This document shows positions 53,820-62,608 of a stretch of DNA of 64,000 bases, piece after piece; positions within the stretch are counted from its first letter, which is position 1, and each line of letters opens with the position of its first letter. The translations under genes and the position numbers were made by a program. The notes below the pieces were generated by a model that was not told the DNA's origin, made no database searches, and saw only the letters and a list, made by a program, of their open reading frames with translations. Where the stretch lies: assembly GCF_036226925.1 (NCBI RefSeq), contig NZ_CP109031.1, forward strand, positions 2,294,001 through 2,358,000, written 5' to 3'. The stretch comes from Streptomyces sp. NBC_00659 (GTDB taxonomy: Bacteria > Actinomycetota > Actinomycetes > Streptomycetales > Streptomycetaceae).

Positions 53820-54569
53820 GTGACCTCCTTTGCTCCGGACTCGATCGTCCTGAACCGCAAGCTGCCGCTGTGGTATCAGGTGTCGCAGTCCCTGCGTGCC
53901 TCGATACTCGGCCGCGCTCCCCGGGATCCCCTGCGCCTGCCCACCGAGGAGCAGCTCGCGGGGCACTACGGCGTGAGCGTGCTGACCATGCGGCAGGCGC
54001 TCAAGGAGCTGGAGGTCGAGGGGCTCATCACCCGGCACCGCCGGCGGGGCACGTTCATCGAGCCGAGTGCGCGGCGCGGCGCGCCCGTGCGGCTGCTCGG
54101 CTCGGTGGACGCGATCGTGGCCCAGCAGTCGGGCATGACGACCGAGCTGCTGGATCAGGGGAAGGCACCCGTTTCCGGCGAACTGGCGGAATTCTTCCCG
54201 GATGTGGCCGAGGTGGCGACGTACCACCGGCTGCGCAGCGACGAGACGACGGGCGAGCCGACCAACCACGCGCGCAACTACCTCCGGCAGGAACTGGCCG
54301 ACCGTATCGACCGGGAGGATCTGATCCGCTGGCCGATGACCAAGGTGCTGCGGGACGTGCTCGGGGTCGGCATCAGCCGGATCACCGACACGGTGGAGGC
54401 CACGCTCGCGGACCCGGAGACGGCGCGTCTGCTCCAAGTGCCGCTGCTCAGCCCGATCCTGCGCTACACGGGCGTCATCCACGGCACGGACGGGCAGGCG
54501 CTGGACGTGGCGGTCATCCACTACCGGGGCGACCGCTTCTCGTTCACGGTCACCCTCGACGCGCACTGA
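53820..54569 (+). CDS. GntR/HutC family regulator with UTRA domain
   Basis: A 249-residue regulator: N-terminal winged helix (LRLPTEEQLAGHYGVSVLTMRQALKELEVEGLITRHRRRGTFI) and C-terminal UTRA effector domain (about 90-248; ending SFTVTLDAH). A TACGGAT box stands just before GTG 53820 and no ribosome site is seen, so the transcript may be leaderless. Its place next to hmgA, with the perfect inverted repeat ahead of hmgA, suggests control by an aromatic catabolite. Confidence 0.9.
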   Translation: MTSFAPDSIVLNRKLPLWYQVSQSLRASILGRAPRDPLRLPTEEQLAGHYGVSVLTMRQALKELEVEGLITRHRRRGTFIEPSARRGAPVRLLGSVDAIVAQQSGMTTELLDQGKAPVSGELAEFFPDVAEVATYHRLRSDETTGEPTNHARNYLRQELADRIDREDLIRWPMTKVLRDVLGVGISRITDTVEATLADPETARLLQVPLLSPILRYTGVIHGTDGQALDVAVIHYRGDRFSFTVTLDAH

Positions 54570-54619
54570 CGATGGCGTACGGGGGCGGCGCGCGGCGCCC
54601 GCGTCGTACGATGCCGGGC

Positions 54620-55825
54620 GTGACGCCCGACGCCGCTCCGCTGCTCGCGGACCTCATGCCGTGGTCCGTCGCACCGCCGAGGCTGGGCCGGAGGTGGCCG
54701 ACGGCACCCGACCCGGCCTCCCTGAAAGCCCGCTGGGACGCCCTCGTGCGGGCCGTAGGGGAGGACCGCGAGACGCTGTTCGGGCCGACGCGGGCGCGCA
54801 CGACGCACTCCGCGGTCGCCCAGCTTCCGGGCCAGTCCAGCGGGACGGGCCGCCTCGCCCGGGCGTCGGACTCCTGCCCGGCGCCGGTCCGCGTGCTGAG
54901 CGCCCCCTTCGACGAGCAGTGGCTGATTCCCGATCACCGGCTGATCGACTCGGCCCGCCCCGAACTGTGGCGGGTGGCGGACGAGGAGCAGGTGTTCACG
55001 GTCGAACAGAGCCCGGTGCCCGAGGCCTCCGGTCCGGCTCTGCTGGCCGCGTCCGTGCTGCCGTTGAGCGCGGGCCGCGGCGGGCGGGTGCGTCCGCTCT
55101 ACCGGCGCCCCGGTGGCCGTGAACCGAACCTGGCCCCGGGCCTGCTGGAGCATCTGGGCTCCCGCCTCGGCGACACTCCCGCTCCCTTCGACGTCCTCGC
55201 CTGGACGATGGCGGTCGCGCGGCACGGCCGCGACGGATGCGCGGTCCCGCTCACCGCCGACCCCGAAGTATGGTCGTACGGCGTCGAGTTGGGCCGGCGC
55301 ATGCTGCGGCTGATGCGCCGGGAGGGCGAGCGCCCCAAACTCCCCGGCGGCCGGCGGCCGTACGTCCGCGCGCCGCTGTCCGCCCTCCCCCAGGGCCCCC
55401 GGCCGGCCGCGGGCCCCCCGTTCACCGACCCGTACTACGACCGCGCCGAGGAGTCCCTGCACCTCGGCGACGGCAGGATCTCGCCCGTGCCGCCCGAGGC
55501 CTGGGACTTCGAGGTCGGCGGCGTACGCGTGCTGGAACAGTGGTTCGCGGCGAGGACGGGGGTGGCGGAGCCGGGCACGCTGGAGGCGATCGGCCCCGTC
55601 GGCTGGCCCCAGGCGTGGACGTCCGAACTCCTCGAACTCATCACGGTGCTCGCACTCCTCGCGGAACTGCGCCCCCAGCAGGCCGCGTTGGAACCGCGGT
55701 CACCGATCACCCGGACGGAGCTGCGCACGGCCGGGGTGCTCCCGGTCCCGGACGCGGCGCGCCGCCCGGCCTCGGTGCTCGACCACCACGAAGAGGGCCC
55801 GGAAGGCCAGTTCGCGCTGATCTAG
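54620..55825 (+). CDS. Orphan type ISP restriction-modification specificity-like protein
   Basis: A 401-residue protein resembling the C-terminal target-recognition part of type ISP enzymes (LlaGI/LlaBIII-like). Key regions: APFDEQWLIPDHRLID near the start and SLHLGDGRISPVPPEAWDFEVGGVRVLEQWFAARTG near the end. The helicase, nuclease and methyltransferase parts (no NPPY, no DEAD) are absent. Streptomyces genomes often carry such stand-alone forms. Start GTG 54620 is chosen because TACGAT (54607-54612) is seven bases upstream, fitting a leaderless mRNA; ATG 54572 and 54611 are alternatives. Confidence 0.75.
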   Translation: MTPDAAPLLADLMPWSVAPPRLGRRWPTAPDPASLKARWDALVRAVGEDRETLFGPTRARTTHSAVAQLPGQSSGTGRLARASDSCPAPVRVLSAPFDEQWLIPDHRLIDSARPELWRVADEEQVFTVEQSPVPEASGPALLAASVLPLSAGRGGRVRPLYRRPGGREPNLAPGLLEHLGSRLGDTPAPFDVLAWTMAVARHGRDGCAVPLTADPEVWSYGVELGRRMLRLMRREGERPKLPGGRRPYVRAPLSALPQGPRPAAGPPFTDPYYDRAEESLHLGDGRISPVPPEAWDFEVGGVRVLEQWFAARTGVAEPGTLEAIGPVGWPQAWTSELLELITVLALLAELRPQQAALEPRSPITRTELRTAGVLPVPDAARRPASVLDHHEEGPEGQFALI

Positions 55826-55895
55826 GGCCTGTCTTCAGTTGTCGGTGGCAATCAGTGCATGACAAAAGTATTGCCGGGGGGCCATGATCCATCGC

Positions 55896-57092
55896 ATGCA
55901 GCCAGAGCCCCTGCCCCTCGAAGGCATCACCGTCGTCGCCGTCGAACAAGCCGTCGCCGCGCCCTTCGCGACCCGGCAGCTCGCCGATCTCGGCGCCCGG
56001 GTCGTCAAGGTCGAGCGGATCGACGGCGGGGACTTCGCGCGTGGCTACGACACCGCGGCCCAGGGCCTGGCCTCGCATTTCGTGTGGTGCAACCGGGGCA
56101 AGGAGTCCATCGCCCTCGATCTGAAGGACCCGCGCGGGCTCGACGTCGTCCGCCGGCTCGTCGCGGACGCGGATGTGTTCGTGCAGAACCTCGCCCAGGG
56201 CGCGGCTGCGCGGCTGGGCCTGGACGCGGCGACCCTGTGTGCCGAGCATCCCCGGCTGATCGCCGTGGACATCTCCGGATACGGGCCGTCGGGGCCGTAC
56301 GCCGGCAAACGGGCGTACGACATGCTCGTGCAGTGCGAGGCGGGGCTCGTGTCGGTGACCGGGACCCCCGGGCAGCCGGTGAAGGCGGGCATCCCGGCCG
56401 CGGACATCGCGGCGGCCATGTACGCCTTCTCGGGGGTCCTCGCGGCCCTGGTCCGGCGCGGCACGACCGGGCGCGGGGGCCCGGTCGAGGTGTCGATGCT
56501 GGACGCGCTCGCGGAGTGGATGGGGCATCCGCTGCACCACGCGATGCACGACGGGACCGCACCGGCTCGCACCGGCCTCGCCCATGCCGTCATCGTTCCC
56601 TACGACGCCTATTCGACGGCGGACGGCGGGCGCGTGCTGTTGTCGGTGCAGAACGACCGGGAGTGGCGGCGGCTCGCCCAACAGGTTCTGGGGCGGCCCG
56701 AGACGGCGGACGATCCTCGTTTCGCGACGAACGCGGCGCGGGTGGCGGACCGGGAGCGCGTGGACGCGCTGGTCGCCGAGGCGCTGGGCGCGCTGGGCAC
56801 CGACGAGGCGGTGGCCCGCCTGGAGGCCGCGGGCATCGCCTGCGCGCGGCTGCGGGACGTAGGGGAGGTGGCGGAGCATCCACAGCTGGCGGCCAGGAAC
56901 AGATGGCGGGAGGTGGGATCGCCGGCCGGGCCGCTGCGGGCCCTGCTGCCTCCGATCACCCTGCCGGGCGGGGCGGAGGCGCGGATGGGGTCCGTCCCGC
57001 GGCTCGGCGAGCACACAGGGGTGGTGTTGCGGGCGCTGGGCATGACGGACGCGGACGTCGCCGAGCTGCGGCGGGACGGAGTGGTGCGCTGA
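55896..57092 (+). CDS. CaiB/BaiF family CoA transferase
   Basis: A 398-residue class III CoA transferase moving CoA between carboxylic acids. N-terminal LEGITVVAVEQAVAAPFATRQLADLGARVVKVE; catalytic Asp in the segment KRAYDMLVQCEAGL; later GRGGPVEVSMLDALAEWM. Substrate not readable. ATG 55896 is preferred: CATGAT (55883-55888) lies seven bases upstream, TGACAA a further 17 bases before it, and no ribosome site is present (leaderless). ATG 55884 would lie in this promoter. Confidence 0.9.
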   Translation: MQPEPLPLEGITVVAVEQAVAAPFATRQLADLGARVVKVERIDGGDFARGYDTAAQGLASHFVWCNRGKESIALDLKDPRGLDVVRRLVADADVFVQNLAQGAAARLGLDAATLCAEHPRLIAVDISGYGPSGPYAGKRAYDMLVQCEAGLVSVTGTPGQPVKAGIPAADIAAAMYAFSGVLAALVRRGTTGRGGPVEVSMLDALAEWMGHPLHHAMHDGTAPARTGLAHAVIVPYDAYSTADGGRVLLSVQNDREWRRLAQQVLGRPETADDPRFATNAARVADRERVDALVAEALGALGTDEAVARLEAAGIACARLRDVGEVAEHPQLAARNRWREVGSPAGPLRALLPPITLPGGAEARMGSVPRLGEHTGVVLRALGMTDADVAELRRDGVVR

Positions 57093-57248
57093 GCCTCACG
57101 GCCCGGTGATGGTGGTGACCCGCGCTCCGGATGTGGTGATCACCGGGGCCGCTGCCCGCCGTGGGGATGACGGACGCGGAAGGGCAGCGTTGCGCCGGTT
57201 CGGTGGAGTCGCCGGAGCGCGGGTCGAGAAGGCCGGTACCGACAGCGG

Positions 57249-57518
57249 TCAGCGGTCGCCGAACAGCGAGCGGCGCAGCCGCCTGAGCGGTGCGAACAGC
57301 GAGACCCGCCGCACGCGCGCACCCATGGAGCCGCTGTCGTGCGCGTGGTCACGGGTCGTGAGCTCACGCATCAGCGACGTCGCCTCGACCGTCTCGCGCT
57401 GCGGTATGGCAGGGCCACCGAGCACCGCGAGATGTCGGTCGAGGCGCGAACTGGTCGCGCTGCTCCCGCACGTGATCGCAGGGACACGCGCCCTGCTGTG
57501 CACCGTTATCTGTTCCAT
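57249..57518 (-). CDS. Small conserved protein next to the anti-sigma gene, function unknown
   Basis: An 89-residue protein: MEQITVHSRARVPAITCGSS, SRLDRHLAVLGGPAIPQRETVEATSLMREL, and a basic amphipathic end RVRRVSLFAPLRRLRRSLFGDR. Codon pattern and a good ribosome site (GGGGAG before ATG 57518) support a real gene. No signal peptide. The basic tail could bind membrane or nucleic acid. Same strand as, and downstream of, the anti-sigma gene by 115 bases. Confidence 0.7.
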   Translation of the reverse strand: MEQITVHSRARVPAITCGSSATSSRLDRHLAVLGGPAIPQRETVEATSLMRELTTRDHAHDSGSMGARVRRVSLFAPLRRLRRSLFGDR

Positions 57519-57633
57519 GTCACTCCCCACCCGTACAAGTCCACCCGGCCCGGGCAGACTAACCCTATCGCCCCCTCATGGCGCGCGTGTATCTCGGACA
57601 AAGGATTCACCTTCCCCATAAGGGGGTTGACGG

Positions 57634-58422
57634 TTACTCTCCGAATCCAACCGTTTCCAGGGCGAGTTGGACAACCGGCGAGGTAGTGGGCTGTTCTGAG
57701 CCCCCGTGAGGCTCGACGGTCACTGCGAGTGACGTCGCGTTCGCGTTCAGCCCGTCGGCCACGAGGGGCGTGTCGCCGTCGAAGAGACCGAGAGAACGCG
57801 GTTTCTCGTTGGGGCGCATGAGCCACAGCTGACGGACGCGTCCGCCGGAGGGCTCGCCGAGTCCGCTGAGTGTCACGACGGCGCGCCGCTCCGACGCGGA
57901 GGCCACTACTCCGATTCCGCGGCCCCGCGCGTCCCGTTCACCGGTCGCCCGCGCGTCCGGTGCCGCGAGAACGTGGGCGATCTCACGCGCCTGGGCGCGC
58001 TCCTGGTTCAGCTCGTCGCGCGCCTGGGTCGCCTGCACCGCGAAGAGCGCGGCGACGACGAGGGCCGCGGCGGCCGTGGCGGTGGCGAGCGGGGCGAACA
58101 GCGGGCGGAGCCGGGGGGCACGCGCACGGGCGGGCTGATGGGCCGGCCGCGCACGGGGCAGGTCCCGGGCCGTGTGTTCCTGCGGTGTCGTCCGTACGGC
58201 GGTCAGCACCCGCGCGCGCAGCGCGGCCGGCGGGGCCGCCGCCGTGGACCAGGCGAGCCGTACGGCGTCCTCGGTCAGCGCCCGCACCTCCTCGGCACAG
58301 CGGTCACAGCCCTTCAGATGACGTTCGAAGCGGCGCCTCTCGTCGCTCTCCAGCGCGTCGAGGGCGTAGGGGGCGGCGAGCGAGTGAAGATCGCGGCCCA
58401 GCAGACGGTCGAGGACGCTCAT
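57634..58422 (-). CDS. RskA-type anti-sigma factor
   Basis: A 262-residue single-pass membrane anti-sigma. The cytosolic N-terminus holds the zinc-type H-x3-C-x2-C (H35, C39, C42 in FERHLKGCDRCAEEV), then a helix (ATATAAAALVVAALFAVQ, about 110-130) and an extracellular RskA domain (AVVTLSGLGEPSGGRVRQLWLM, ANATSLAVTVEPHGGS). It should hold the neighbouring sigma factor until regulated proteolysis releases it. Starts 55 bases after the sigma gene. Confidence 0.92.
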   Translation of the reverse strand: MSVLDRLLGRDLHSLAAPYALDALESDERRRFERHLKGCDRCAEEVRALTEDAVRLAWSTAAAPPAALRARVLTAVRTTPQEHTARDLPRARPAHQPARARAPRLRPLFAPLATATAAAALVVAALFAVQATQARDELNQERAQAREIAHVLAAPDARATGERDARGRGIGVVASASERRAVVTLSGLGEPSGGRVRQLWLMRPNEKPRSLGLFDGDTPLVADGLNANATSLAVTVEPHGGSEQPTTSPVVQLALETVGFGE

Positions 58423-58477
58423 GCGGCACCCCCCTCTCTTCCGTTCGGATCACGGCCCGGCAGGCGGTCGTCGGCGT

Positions 58478-59020
58478 TCACGCGACTCCTCCCAGGCAAT
58501 CGCGCAGGCGGGTGAGCCCGTCGCGCATACGGGTCTTGACGGTGCCCAGCGGCAGGGAGAGCCGCTCGGCGACTTCTCGGTAGGTGTAGCCGTCGTAGTA
58601 GGCGAGGGTGACGGACTGCCGCTGAAGGGCGGTGAGCCGGTCGAGGCAGCGGCGGACCCACTCGCGTTCGAGCCCCGCCTCGACCTCCTCGGCGACCTGG
58701 TCGAAGGCGGGGTGGTGGTTGCGCTGCCCCTCGCGCTGCTCACGTTCGGTGGCCGCGCGGGCGCTGCGCACCCTGTCGACGGCACGGCGGTGCGCGAGCG
58801 TGAGGATCCAGGACAGTGCGCTGCCGCGTCCGGGGTCGAACCGCGGCGCGGAGCGCCAGAGTTCGAGCAGCACCTCCTGCGACACCTCCTCCGACTGCGC
58901 CGGGTCCCGCACCACGCGGCGCACCAGTCCGAACACCGGCCCGGACACCAGTCCGTACAGCTCCTCGAACGCCTTCTGGTCGCCTCCGGCCACCAGTACC
59001 AGTAGCTCGTCAGCCTCCAC
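58478..59020 (-). CDS. ECF19 (SigK-like) sigma factor
   Basis: A 180-residue ECF sigma factor. Region 2 with DPAQSEEVSQEVLLELW, region 4 with LTALQRQSVTLAYYDGYTYREVAERLSLPLGTVKTRMRDGLTRLR. Sequence and the RskA partner place it near mycobacterial SigK (ECF19). GTG 59020 (VEADELL) is chosen with GAGGGGGA upstream; GTG 59044 is the alternative. A SigK-like promoter (CCATCC-N15-GCGAAG) precedes it on the minus strand, implying autoregulation. Confidence 0.92.
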   Translation of the reverse strand: MEADELLVLVAGGDQKAFEELYGLVSGPVFGLVRRVVRDPAQSEEVSQEVLLELWRSAPRFDPGRGSALSWILTLAHRRAVDRVRSARAATEREQREGQRNHHPAFDQVAEEVEAGLEREWVRRCLDRLTALQRQSVTLAYYDGYTYREVAERLSLPLGTVKTRMRDGLTRLRDCLGGVA

Positions 59021-59065
59021 CCGTCCCCCTCTCCGGCCGTGCACGGCCCGTCCTTTCCTCTACTT

Positions 59066-59092
59066 CTTCGCAGCGAACCTGTCTACGGATGG
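59066..59092 (-). promoter_or_regulatory. Candidate ECF19 promoter of the sigma gene
   Basis: On the minus strand: CCATCC (59092-59087), 15 bases, GCGAAG (59071-59066). The -35 matches the mycobacterial SigK consensus CCATCC exactly and the -10 keeps the CGAA core of CCGAAT. Confidence 0.5.
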
Positions 59093-59098
59093 GTTACG

Positions 59099-59134
59099 GA
59101 TCAGCGAGCCGAAAACGCGCGTCCACCGCTGATC
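59099..59134 (+). promoter_or_regulatory. Inverted repeat in the sigma/DUF4331 divergent gap
   Basis: GATCAGCG and CGCTGATC, perfect 8-base arms 20 bases apart, between the two candidate ECF promoters. It may be an extra operator. The remainder of the 351-base gap (59021-59371) shows no gene. Confidence 0.4.
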
Positions 59135-59306
59135 AGTTCCTGTCTCCGAGGCCTGTTCGTCCCCTGTCCGCCGGTGACCGTCCCCCTGTCCGCGACCGGC
59201 ACTGTCGCACGTCCCGCGCCGACCGGTTCGGGCGGGCGCCGGGAAAGAAGCCGGCCCGTCGATGAAACAAGCTGGGATAACCGCCGTAAAGACGTTTGGG
59301 ATTCGA

Positions 59307-59334
59307 CCAATCCACCCGGGCGACCGCTCCGAAT
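59307..59334 (+). promoter_or_regulatory. Candidate ECF19 promoter of the DUF4331 operon
   Basis: CCAATCC (59307-59313) and CCGAAT (59329-59334) are 15 bases apart. The -10 equals the mycobacterial SigK consensus CCGAAT; the -35 is CCATCC with one extra A. It lies 38 bases before the DUF4331 start. Confidence 0.6.
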
Positions 59335-59371
59335 GGCGTGCGTCAGGCAAGTTGGACAGAGGACGGACGGC

Positions 59372-60913
59372 ATGACACCTATCTCCAGGAGCGGCGCGGG
59401 TCGAAGGACTCTCGCGACCCTCGTATGCGGTGCGCTGGCTGCCGGGGGGCTCGCGGCCGCCGGTGCGACGGCGCTGGCGCCGGGGGCGGCCTCCGCCTCC
59501 AGCCACCGGGAGGCCCCGCTGATCTCGGGCACTCCCCAGTACGACAACACGGACGTGTACGCGTTCGTCAGCCCGGACAAGCCGGACACGACGACGATCG
59601 TGGCGAACTGGATTCCCTTCGAGGAGCCCGCGGGCGGTCCGAACTTCTACACGTTCGCCGACGACGCCCAGTACGACCTCCACATCGACAACAACGGTGA
59701 CGCACAAGGTGAGTTGATCTACCGCTACACCTTCAAGACGCACCGCAAGAACGGCGACACGTTCCTGTACAACACGGGTCCGGTCACCAGCCTCGACGAC
59801 CCCGACCTGAACATCACGCAGACGTACGACATCGAGCTGCTGCGGCTGCACAACCAGCAGCTGGTGTCGAAGACCAAGGTCGCGGACGACGTTCCGGTCG
59901 CCCCGTCCAACGTCGGCAAGGCGTCGATGCCGGACTACGCGAAGCTGCGCCACCACGCGATCTCCAAGCTCGCGGGCGGCACGACGACGTTCGCCGGCCA
60001 GGCGGACGACCCGTTCTTCCTGGACCTGCGCGTCTTCGACCTGCTGTACGGCGGGAACCTGACCGAGGTCGGACGGGACACCCTCAAGGGCTACAACGTC
60101 AACTCCATAGCCCTTCAGGTACCGAACGACATGATCCGCGAGTCGGCCGGACAGCCGGTCGTCGGCATCTGGTCCACCACGCAGCGCAAGGACGCCCGCG
60201 GCCAGTACCGCCAGGTCTCGCGTCTCGGCATGCCGCTGGTCAACGAGGTCGTCAACCCGCAGAAGGACAAGGACAAGTTCAACGCGTCCGCGCCCTGGGA
60301 AGACGCCCAGTTCCTGAAGAACGTGACCAACCCGGAGCTCCCGAAGCTCATCGAGGGGATCTACAAGATCAAGGCCCCGGCCGAGCCCCGCAACGACCTG
60401 GTCGACGTGTTCCTGAAGGGTGTGAAGGGCCTCAACCAGCCGCCGCACGTGCGTCCGGCGGAGGAGCTGCGGCTCAACACCTCGATCAAGCCGGCCATGC
60501 ACCCCAAGCGGCTCGGTGTCCTCGACGGCGACAACGCGGGCTTCCCGAACGGACGCCGGCTCACGGACGACGTGATCGACGCCTCGCTCCAGGTGGTCGA
60601 GGGTGAACTCGTCGGCTCCAAGAACGACTTGGGTGACGCGGTCGACAAGAACGACAAGAAGTTCGAGAAGTACTTCCCGTACGTGGCCGAGCCGACCTCG
60701 GGTTCGCGCGGCGCGCTCGCCAAGGGCACGACCAGCGGGACCGATGTGCGCAGCCAGCTCGGCGACGCGCTCCAGCCGGCCGGCTCCGGCTCCGGCAGCG
60801 GGACCGACACCATGCTGATCGCGGGCTCCGCCGCGGCGGGTGCCGCCGGCATCCTGCTCATCGGCTCCGGTCTGCTGTGGTGGCGCCGACGGATGTACAA
60901 CCGGGCCTACTGA
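59372..60913 (+). CDS. DUF4331 domain protein, exported and membrane-anchored
   Basis: A 513-residue exported protein. Signal peptide (RTLATLVCGALAAGGLAAAGATALA, cleavage near ASA-SS), then the DUF4331 domain opening with the diagnostic SHREAPLISGTPQYDNTDVYAFVSPD and FADDAQYDLHIDN. A Gly/Ser linker (SGSGSGTD), a C-terminal helix (AAAGAAGILLIGSGLLWW) and a basic tail anchor it outside the membrane. Function unknown. ATG 59372 with AGAGGA nine bases before it. First gene of a three-gene run under the candidate ECF19 promoter. Confidence 0.92.
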   Translation: MTPISRSGAGRRTLATLVCGALAAGGLAAAGATALAPGAASASSHREAPLISGTPQYDNTDVYAFVSPDKPDTTTIVANWIPFEEPAGGPNFYTFADDAQYDLHIDNNGDAQGELIYRYTFKTHRKNGDTFLYNTGPVTSLDDPDLNITQTYDIELLRLHNQQLVSKTKVADDVPVAPSNVGKASMPDYAKLRHHAISKLAGGTTTFAGQADDPFFLDLRVFDLLYGGNLTEVGRDTLKGYNVNSIALQVPNDMIRESAGQPVVGIWSTTQRKDARGQYRQVSRLGMPLVNEVVNPQKDKDKFNASAPWEDAQFLKNVTNPELPKLIEGIYKIKAPAEPRNDLVDVFLKGVKGLNQPPHVRPAEELRLNTSIKPAMHPKRLGVLDGDNAGFPNGRRLTDDVIDASLQVVEGELVGSKNDLGDAVDKNDKKFEKYFPYVAEPTSGSRGALAKGTTSGTDVRSQLGDALQPAGSGSGSGTDTMLIAGSAAAGAAGILLIGSGLLWWRRRMYNRAY

Positions 60914-61024
60914 CCCGGCTCACCGACTGGCGCGGCCCGCACGCAGTTCACCCCCCACGGTGCGGGCCGCGCCGCCCCCCACCCCCCACAACGACCGTTT
61001 CGCCAAGGACTTTGAGGAGAGGGC

Positions 61025-62608
61025 ATGTCCCCGCGTACGAACGACAACGCGACGCCGGACGCCGAAAGGGCCACGCCCGCCGAGGTCACCCCGGAAGCCG
61101 CCATCACCGAGGTCGCCGCCGAAGTCTCCCCTGCCGAGGCCACCTCCGACGTCGCCCCCGCCGAGGCCGCCTCCGAGGCCGCCTCCGCCGAGGCCGCCTC
61201 CGATGGCCCGTCCGGTGAGAACAGCGCGGACGGGGCCGACGAGCGGGTGACCGCCGTACGCCGGCTGTCGCAGTCGCAGCGGCGCTGGCGGGCGGCTCAA
61301 CTCGGTTTCTGCGCGACCGCGTTGGCAGTCGCCATGACGGCGGGCGCGGTGGTGCTCGGCGCCCTGAGGGACAACGGAACGACTCCCGCCGTCGCGGCCG
61401 TGTCCAACGGTGTGTCGCCCCAGCTGCTCGCGAGCGGCGACCTCGACGCGAGCGTCCTCTCCCTCCAGGCCCATCTCCGCTCCCAGCCCAAGGACTTCGG
61501 CGGCTGGGCCACGCTCGGCCTCGCCTATGTCGAACAGGCCCGCACCAAGGGCGACCCCTCGCGCTATCCGCAGGCGCAGGAAGCGTTCGACCGGTCCCTC
61601 AGGCTGCGCCCCGACTACGATCCGGCGCTCGCCGGACGGGCCGCCCTCGCGGCCGCCCGGCACGACTTCACCGGCGCCCTGAAGTACGCGGACCTCGCGC
61701 TGAGGCAGAACCCCTACAGCGAACGCGCCCTGTCCTCCCGCATCGACGCTCTCGTCGAACTCGGCCGCTACGACGACGCGTCCGAGGCGGCCGACCTGGC
61801 GGACTCGCGGCGCCCGGGCGTACCGGTCTTCACCCGGTTCGCCTACGTCCACGAGCTGCGCGGCGACGTGAAGACCGCCCGCCGGGTCCTGGAGCAGGCG
61901 CTCACGACGGCGACCGGCCGCGGCGACATCTCGTACGTGACGTCCGCGCTCGGCCAACTCGCCTGGAACCAGGGCGACTACCACTCCGCCCTCACCTACT
62001 ACGCGCGGGCGCTCGCCGCCGACGACAGCTATCTCCCCGCCCTCGAAGGCCGGGCCCGCACCCAGGCCGCGCTGGGCGACCGCGCGGCGGCGATCAAGGG
62101 GATGGAACAGATCGTGCAGCGTTTTCCGCTGCCCCAGCCTCTCGTCGAGCTCGGCGAGTTGTACGAGGCCCGTGGCGCGGCGGGCGACGCGGAGAAGGCC
62201 CGCGACCAGTACACGCTGGTCGACGCCTGGATCTCCCTCGCCCACGCCTACGGCGTCAACGCCGACCTCGACACCGCGCTGGCGGCCGCCGACCACGGCG
62301 ACCACAAGGCGGCGCTGGCGGCGGCCCGCGCCGAGTGGGCCCGTCGGCACACGGTGCACACCGCGGACGCGCTCGGCTGGGCCCTGCATGTGTCGGGCCG
62401 CGACGCGGAGGCCCTGCGGTACGCGCGCCAGGCCACGGCGACCGGCTACCGCAACGCGTCCTTCCTCTACCACCTCGGTGTGATCGAGAAGGCCACCGGC
62501 CACACCGACAGGTCCCGCACCGCGCTCAAGGCGGCCCTGGACCTGAACCCGGGCTTCTCGCCGCTGGGCGCCCGCGCGGCCCGTAAGGCACTGGAGGCCT
62601 CGCAGTGA
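61025..62608 (+). CDS. TPR membrane protein
   Basis: A 527-residue protein. Cytosolic N-terminus of about 75 residues, rich in Ala/Glu/Thr (three EAAS-type repeats encoded by GAGGCCGCCTCC around 61160-61205), one helix (FCATALAVAMTAGAVVLGAL), then outside about ten TPR-like repeats (for example YPQAQEAFDRSLRLRPDYDPALAGRAALAAARHD). It is likely a scaffold for the two neighbours. GGAGAGG just before ATG 61025; the stop overlaps the next gene by four bases. Confidence 0.9.
   Translation: MSPRTNDNATPDAERATPAEVTPEAAITEVAAEVSPAEATSDVAPAEAASEAASAEAASDGPSGENSADGADERVTAVRRLSQSQRRWRAAQLGFCATALAVAMTAGAVVLGALRDNGTTPAVAAVSNGVSPQLLASGDLDASVLSLQAHLRSQPKDFGGWATLGLAYVEQARTKGDPSRYPQAQEAFDRSLRLRPDYDPALAGRAALAAARHDFTGALKYADLALRQNPYSERALSSRIDALVELGRYDDASEAADLADSRRPGVPVFTRFAYVHELRGDVKTARRVLEQALTTATGRGDISYVTSALGQLAWNQGDYHSALTYYARALAADDSYLPALEGRARTQAALGDRAAAIKGMEQIVQRFPLPQPLVELGELYEARGAAGDAEKARDQYTLVDAWISLAHAYGVNADLDTALAAADHGDHKAALAAARAEWARRHTVHTADALGWALHVSGRDAEALRYARQATATGYRNASFLYHLGVIEKATGHTDRSRTALKAALDLNPGFSPLGARAARKALEASQ

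Noticed and set aside
52370..54619. Open frame spanning hmgA and the GntR gene in frame with the type ISP-like protein
   Set aside because: The section before 54572 is out-of-frame translation of two well-supported genes.
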